Source: Acidaminobacterium chupaoyuni
Lineage (GTDB): Bacteria > Bacillota > Clostridia > Oscillospirales > Butyricicoccaceae
Length of the DNA: 64,000 nt
Direction: 5' to 3' (one strand)
Assembly: GCA_047936785.1 (NCBI GenBank)
Contig: CP176394.1
Made by a program: the position numbers and the translations under genes. The notes below the pieces were generated by a model. That model saw only the letters and a list, made by a program, of their open reading frames with translations, did not search any database and was not told the DNA's origin. The first letter of the stretch is position 1. Every line of letters starts with the position of its first letter. Below are positions 61,361-64,000 of this stretch, piece after piece.

Positions 61361-62158
61361 ATGGACGAAAAAGAACAGATCATGCAAAACCGCGAATTCA
61401 TGAAGAGTGGCTTCGGGAAAAATGAGTATGTTTCCGATCAACAGAAATTGCTTCCTCAACCGCCTCTTGTGAAGCCCGCCATGACGGATAACCGAATTCC
61501 GCTGACAATGGAATTCGATGATCTTCTTCAGGAGCATGATTATCTGACCTTGCTGCGCGAACGAAAAAGCAATCGCTTTTTTGCCGATCAGGCGATGAGT
61601 TTGAAACAGCTCTCGTTTTTGCTGTGGTCAACACAAGGCATTCGTGATCGCCGCGGCAATAACTATGCTACGCTTCGACCCGTACCTTCCGGCGGCGCAA
61701 GACATGCTTTTGAAACCTACCTGGCTGTGATGAATGTAGAAGGGCTGGAACCGGGCGTTTATCATTATTTACCCATGGAACACGCCTTAGAGCAGCTTTC
61801 TGTTTCCGATAATATGCGTCAGCGGGTCATCCACAGCGCATGCGATCAGAAATGGGCGGGGAATGCGGCCGTGGATTTCATCTATGCCGCCGTAGCTTAT
61901 CGCGCCGAGTGGCGCTATAGTATCGGTTCTCACCGCGTTATGCTGATCGATGCGGGTCATATTGTGCAAAACCTTTATCTGAGCAGCCAGGCTATTGGCT
62001 GTGGCACATGCGCGATTGCTGCCTTCCGTCAGGAAGAAACCGATGCGATGCTGGGCATCGACGGAAAGGAAGAATACACCGTATATATGGCGCCGGTTGG
62101 CATTCGTGATGACAGAAAAAATGAGGAGAACACCAAGAAACTTTATGCAAATGTATAA
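61361..62158 (+). CDS. SagB/ThcOx-type nitroreductase-fold oxidoreductase
   Basis: A 265-residue FMN-dependent oxidoreductase. RERKSNRFFAD near residue 67, LRPVPSGGARHAFETYL near residue 107, and DAGHIVQNLYLSSQAIGCG near residue 205 match the SagB/ThcOx family. Some relatives oxidise azolines in peptide natural products, but no precursor or cyclodehydratase gene is nearby, so a general redox role is likelier. AAGGAG lies 7 nt before ATG 61361 (ATG 61358 possible). Confidence 0.88.
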   Translation: MDEKEQIMQNREFMKSGFGKNEYVSDQQKLLPQPPLVKPAMTDNRIPLTMEFDDLLQEHDYLTLLRERKSNRFFADQAMSLKQLSFLLWSTQGIRDRRGNNYATLRPVPSGGARHAFETYLAVMNVEGLEPGVYHYLPMEHALEQLSVSDNMRQRVIHSACDQKWAGNAAVDFIYAAVAYRAEWRYSIGSHRVMLIDAGHIVQNLYLSSQAIGCGTCAIAAFRQEETDAMLGIDGKEEYTVYMAPVGIRDDRKNEENTKKLYANV

Positions 62159-62210
62159 AGTGAGTTTTTCTCTTTAAATGTTCGTGCAGTAATATACTGA
62201 ATCCATAATG

Positions 62211-62245
62211 AAAACCACCGCTGAAATCAAACAGCGGTGGTTTTG
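62211..62245. terminator. Bidirectional terminator
   Basis: AAAACCACCGCTG / CAGCGGTGGTTTT with a 7-nt loop between the converging SagB-type and TRIC-like genes. Confidence 0.88.
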
Positions 62246-62273
62246 TTCTGCAAATTTCATTAAACATTAAACA

Positions 62274-62963
62274 TTATTTATTGATATGTCGTTTTAAAAT
62301 GGTTCTTGAAATATCTTTTTCGGCGGTGACCACAGGCAGATTCCAATGGTGGAAAATCGCAAGCAGGCGAATGACGATCACCACTGAAGCGCTGAGCAGC
62401 ATGGCAAGGGGAGTGGGCAAAACAGAAAAAGTATAGGCATATAAAATAGCGCCGGTGATGGCGGCCATGGCGTAGACATCTTTTTTCAATACTTGCGGAG
62501 TTCTTCCGACAAAAATATCCCGCAGCATGCCCCCGCCGATGCCGGTTACAACGCCAACAAAGATCATCAGAAAGCGATTATTTTCATATCCGGCCGCGAT
62601 GGCAGTGTTCATCCCCACGATGGTGAAAATCCCCAACCCGACAGCATCAAAAATATTAATGCCGAAAAGAACAATTTTTAAACTTTTGCTGAGTTGTCTG
62701 CGAAAAGCCGAGCCAAACACCAACAAAAAAACCGCCGATGAAAAGGCCAGGGTCACATAAATATAGTTGACAAACATGGCCGGCGGAGTGCTTCCCAAGA
62801 TTAAATCGCGGATCAGACCACCGCCAACCGCTGTAATAATTGAAAGAACGATGATCCCAAAAAAATCCAACCTGCGGTCAATAGCGGTCAAACCGCCGGA
62901 TAATGCAAAAGCAATTGTTCCTATGAGCTCTGCAATCAATGTTGTCACGGCTGTCATATCCAT
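62274..62963 (-). CDS. Trimeric intracellular cation channel family protein (UPF0126/TRIC)
   Basis: A 229-residue membrane protein with seven spans made of two homologous three-helix repeats. The conserved Gly triplets are visible as AVGGGLIRDLILG near residue 45 and GIGGGMLRDIFVG near residue 141, with ALSGG near residue 20. Family members form trimeric K+ or cation channels. AGAAGGAGC precedes the start. Repeat copy C, which carries an extended -10 box, lies about 85 nt upstream reading toward this gene. Confidence 0.92.
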   Translation of the reverse strand: MDMTAVTTLIAELIGTIAFALSGGLTAIDRRLDFFGIIVLSIITAVGGGLIRDLILGSTPPAMFVNYIYVTLAFSSAVFLLVFGSAFRRQLSKSLKIVLFGINIFDAVGLGIFTIVGMNTAIAAGYENNRFLMIFVGVVTGIGGGMLRDIFVGRTPQVLKKDVYAMAAITGAILYAYTFSVLPTPLAMLLSASVVIVIRLLAIFHHWNLPVVTAEKDISRTILKRHINK

Positions 62964-63047
62964 ATAGCTTGCTCCTTCTGATAATTTAGTGAGATCCTTT
63001 CAAAAACGGGCGTGCTTTAATCTCTCAATATAACACAGGATAATAAA

Positions 63048-63125
63048 CTGAAATTTTTCGCAGCATAGCTGCGGCCTTGCGTTTCGCGCCTCATTGTGTC
63101 GTAATGCACTGCGTTTATTATAGCA
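63048..63125 (-). repeat. Structured repeat element, copy C
   Basis: On the minus strand the unit runs TGCTATAATAAACGCAG ... AAATTTCAG, 78 nt, the same length and order as copies A and B. Its second stem is CGCAGC-TAT-GCTGCG and the first a shorter GCG-CGAAA-CGC. It points toward the TRIC-like channel gene, so it may be that gene's promoter and leader or a separate small RNA. Confidence 0.6.
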
Positions 63126-63559
63126 TGTTTCATTTTCAAGTTTAAATATGAATCTGAGCAGAGGCAAGAGAAAGAAAACAGGGAAATTGCCAATATTGTA
63201 TATATAATGCACAAAAATATAACGCAAAAATTGTGAAATTCATCACAATTAAAAAACCTTAATAAGTAAGTAAAAAAGCATTGAAAAGGAAAATAAAATA
63301 TCCGCAGAAAAGCAGAAAGTTTTTAAGCTTATGATCGGGATGAAGAACAAGCCGCGGCCGCGCGAATATATCTGCAATGGAATGACAAATTTGTTTAAAA
63401 GCACTCGTATGATTTTCAATACCATTGTGGTCATTTGGTTCTTATATTGCTTTCACGATATATAGAGATTTTGGCATGGTAAGGCTGGCGGCAAAATATC
63501 TGCCGATGCACGATCATAATAAAAGCAAGAGCACACAAATAACACAATGGCAGATATCA

Positions 63560-63634
63560 ATGATAGATTTGAATCAGTTTAAACGAATGAATGGAAAGGA
63601 TAAAGAGTCTAAGATCAGACAAGAAGGGCACTGA
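63560..63634 (+). pseudogene. Possible remnant of a GGDEF (diguanylate cyclase) domain
   Basis: The short frame reads ISMIDLNQFKRMNGKDKES, resembling the conserved beta-strand and helix MIDIDxFKxINDTYGH of GGDEF domains, but it then stops and no RxGGDEF follows. Neighbouring frames hold no continuation. This is a weak resemblance only. Confidence 0.25.
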
Positions 63635-63697
63635 AAAATACTCATTATGAATTATACAAAATAAAAGTTTTGTATAATTGAGTGGAGGAAAATCGCA

Positions 63698-63775
63698 GTG
63701 TTTTCTAAATTAAGTGTTTTAATGGTTTCTTCAGTGTTTTTTGCTCTTCACGGGTTCGATCCAGTCTTTGCTTGA
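63698..63775 (+). pseudogene. Signal-peptide-like 25-residue frame, probable remnant of a secreted protein gene
   Basis: GGAGG lies 9 nt before a GTG. The product MFSKLSVLMVSSVFFALHG.. has a basic start, a hydrophobic core and ends DPVFA directly at a TGA, where a signal peptidase site would be expected. Either a gene decayed after its signal sequence or a tiny secreted/membrane peptide is encoded. Terminator at 63807-63840. Confidence 0.35.
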
Positions 63776-63806
63776 TTGCACTTAAATAATAATATGTATA
63801 AATAAA

Positions 63807-63840
63807 TTAAAACCCCAATGAAATTTCATTGGGGTTTTAA
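63807..63840. terminator. Bidirectional terminator
   Basis: TTAAAACCCCAATGAAAT / complementary arm with an almost perfect palindrome, serving the minus-strand gene at the right edge. Confidence 0.88.
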
Positions 63841-63847
63841 AGTAATT

Positions 63848-64000
63848 TTATTTTTCTTCGTCGGCTTCGCTATGTTTGATTGCGCGGTAAATTGCGCATT
63901 CCAAACGCATTTTTTCCAGTTCGCAGCCGATTTCATAAGCATCGTTGATATCATGGTTGGCATGATAATTCGCCGCGCTGCAGCCGCCGCTGCAATAAAA
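63848..64000 (-). CDS. scfB: C-terminal fragment of a probable SCIFF-peptide radical SAM maturase (cut by right edge)
   Basis: The last 50 residues of a minus-strand protein whose start lies beyond the window. The segment FYCSGGCSAANYHANHDIND then YEIGCELEKMRLECAI resembles the C-terminal SPASM end of the thioether-forming SCIFF maturase (CSGGCAAN...CE..R.ECA), where the cysteines bind an auxiliary iron-sulfur cluster. If correct, the short Cys-rich SCIFF precursor gene should be just to the right, upstream of the maturase. Identification rests on a short motif. Confidence 0.7.
   Translation of the reverse strand, partial: FYCSGGCSAANYHANHDINDAYEIGCELEKMRLECAIYRAIKHSEADEEK

Larger units (their letters stand above)
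63126..63847. other. Gene-poor, probably decayed stretch
   Basis: About 720 bases, AT-rich compared with the rest, without a convincing complete gene. A plus-strand open frame (63425-63634) includes ISMIDLNQFKRMNG, similar to the GGDEF-domain pattern MIDxDxFKxIN, suggesting a decayed diguanylate cyclase. An 11-bp inverted repeat ATTATACAAAA/TTTTGTATAAT lies at 63651-63678, followed by a short signal-peptide-like frame (63698-63775) and a terminator. Confidence 0.4.

Noticed and set aside
1..64000. tRNA genes, CRISPR arrays, insertion sequences or prophage
   Set aside because: I looked in the intergenic regions for tRNA T-loops, regularly spaced repeats and transposase or integrase motifs and saw none.

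Overview
The window looks like a chromosomal segment of an anaerobic, endospore-forming Firmicute of the class Clostridia, probably Oscillospirales-like (an inference from gene content). The supporting features are a complete spoIIIAA-AH operon, a PolC-type replicative polymerase, a YlmC/YmxH sporulation protein, ECF vitamin transporters, and at the right edge the tail of a likely SCIFF-peptide radical SAM maturase. Base composition is moderate and genes are tightly packed, often with ATGA stop/start overlaps. I found no prophage, insertion sequence, CRISPR array, tRNA or rRNA.

Layout. 1-13.4 kb holds accessory and transport genes: an ABC-2 permease fragment, a DUF1576 membrane protein with a small partner, a P-loop ATPase, a uracil permease, cyclophilin, pyroglutamyl peptidase, a feoA-feoB-Cys-rich iron operon behind a palindromic operator, an SLH-anchored phosphodiester glycosidase and a lone PTS EIIC. 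13.6-15.5 kb holds a small gene plus pheB-like ACT gene, TPP riboswitch-thiT, and ylmC. 15.6-28.3 kb is a core block: rpsB-tsf-pyrH-frr-uppS-cdsA-dxr-rseP-ispG-polC. 28.3-31.2 kb carries a tandem structured repeat, a nitroreductase, a YihY membrane protein and a 2-hydroxyacid dehydrogenase. 31.3-36.5 kb is spoIIIAA-AH plus an Asp23 gene. 36.7-48 kb is nusB-(TsaD paralogue)-xseA-xseB-ispA-yuiD-OLE RNA-oapA-dxs-tlyA-nadK-argR-recN, followed by fba and pepV. 50.4-57 kb holds metK behind a structured leader, an aminotransferase, FMN riboswitch-ribU, a tartrate/malate-type dehydrogenase and glyQS. 57-64 kb holds a heterodimeric ABC exporter, a flavodoxin-like reductase, a SagB-type oxidoreductase, a TRIC-like channel, a decayed gene-poor stretch and the SCIFF-maturase fragment.

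How the genes work together. dxs, dxr, ispG, ispA and uppS form much of an MEP-to-undecaprenyl-diphosphate route, spread over two clusters. rpsB/tsf/frr/nusB/glyQS serve translation and transcription, polC/xseAB/recN serve replication and repair, and spoIIIAA-AH encode the forespore-mother cell channel.

Most interesting. (1) A roughly 640-nt OLE (ornate, large, extremophilic) RNA between yuiD and its membrane partner gene oapA; the partner appears to start at a rare AUU codon. (2) A structured element of about 78 nt with a built-in extended -10, present as a tandem pair at 28.4-28.6 kb and as a third copy on the other strand at 63.1 kb, with wobble-compensated stem changes; I know no name for it. 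(3) A multi-hairpin metK leader that does not match the SAM-I core. (4) A hairpin between thiT and ylmC that buries the ylmC Shine-Dalgarno sequence.
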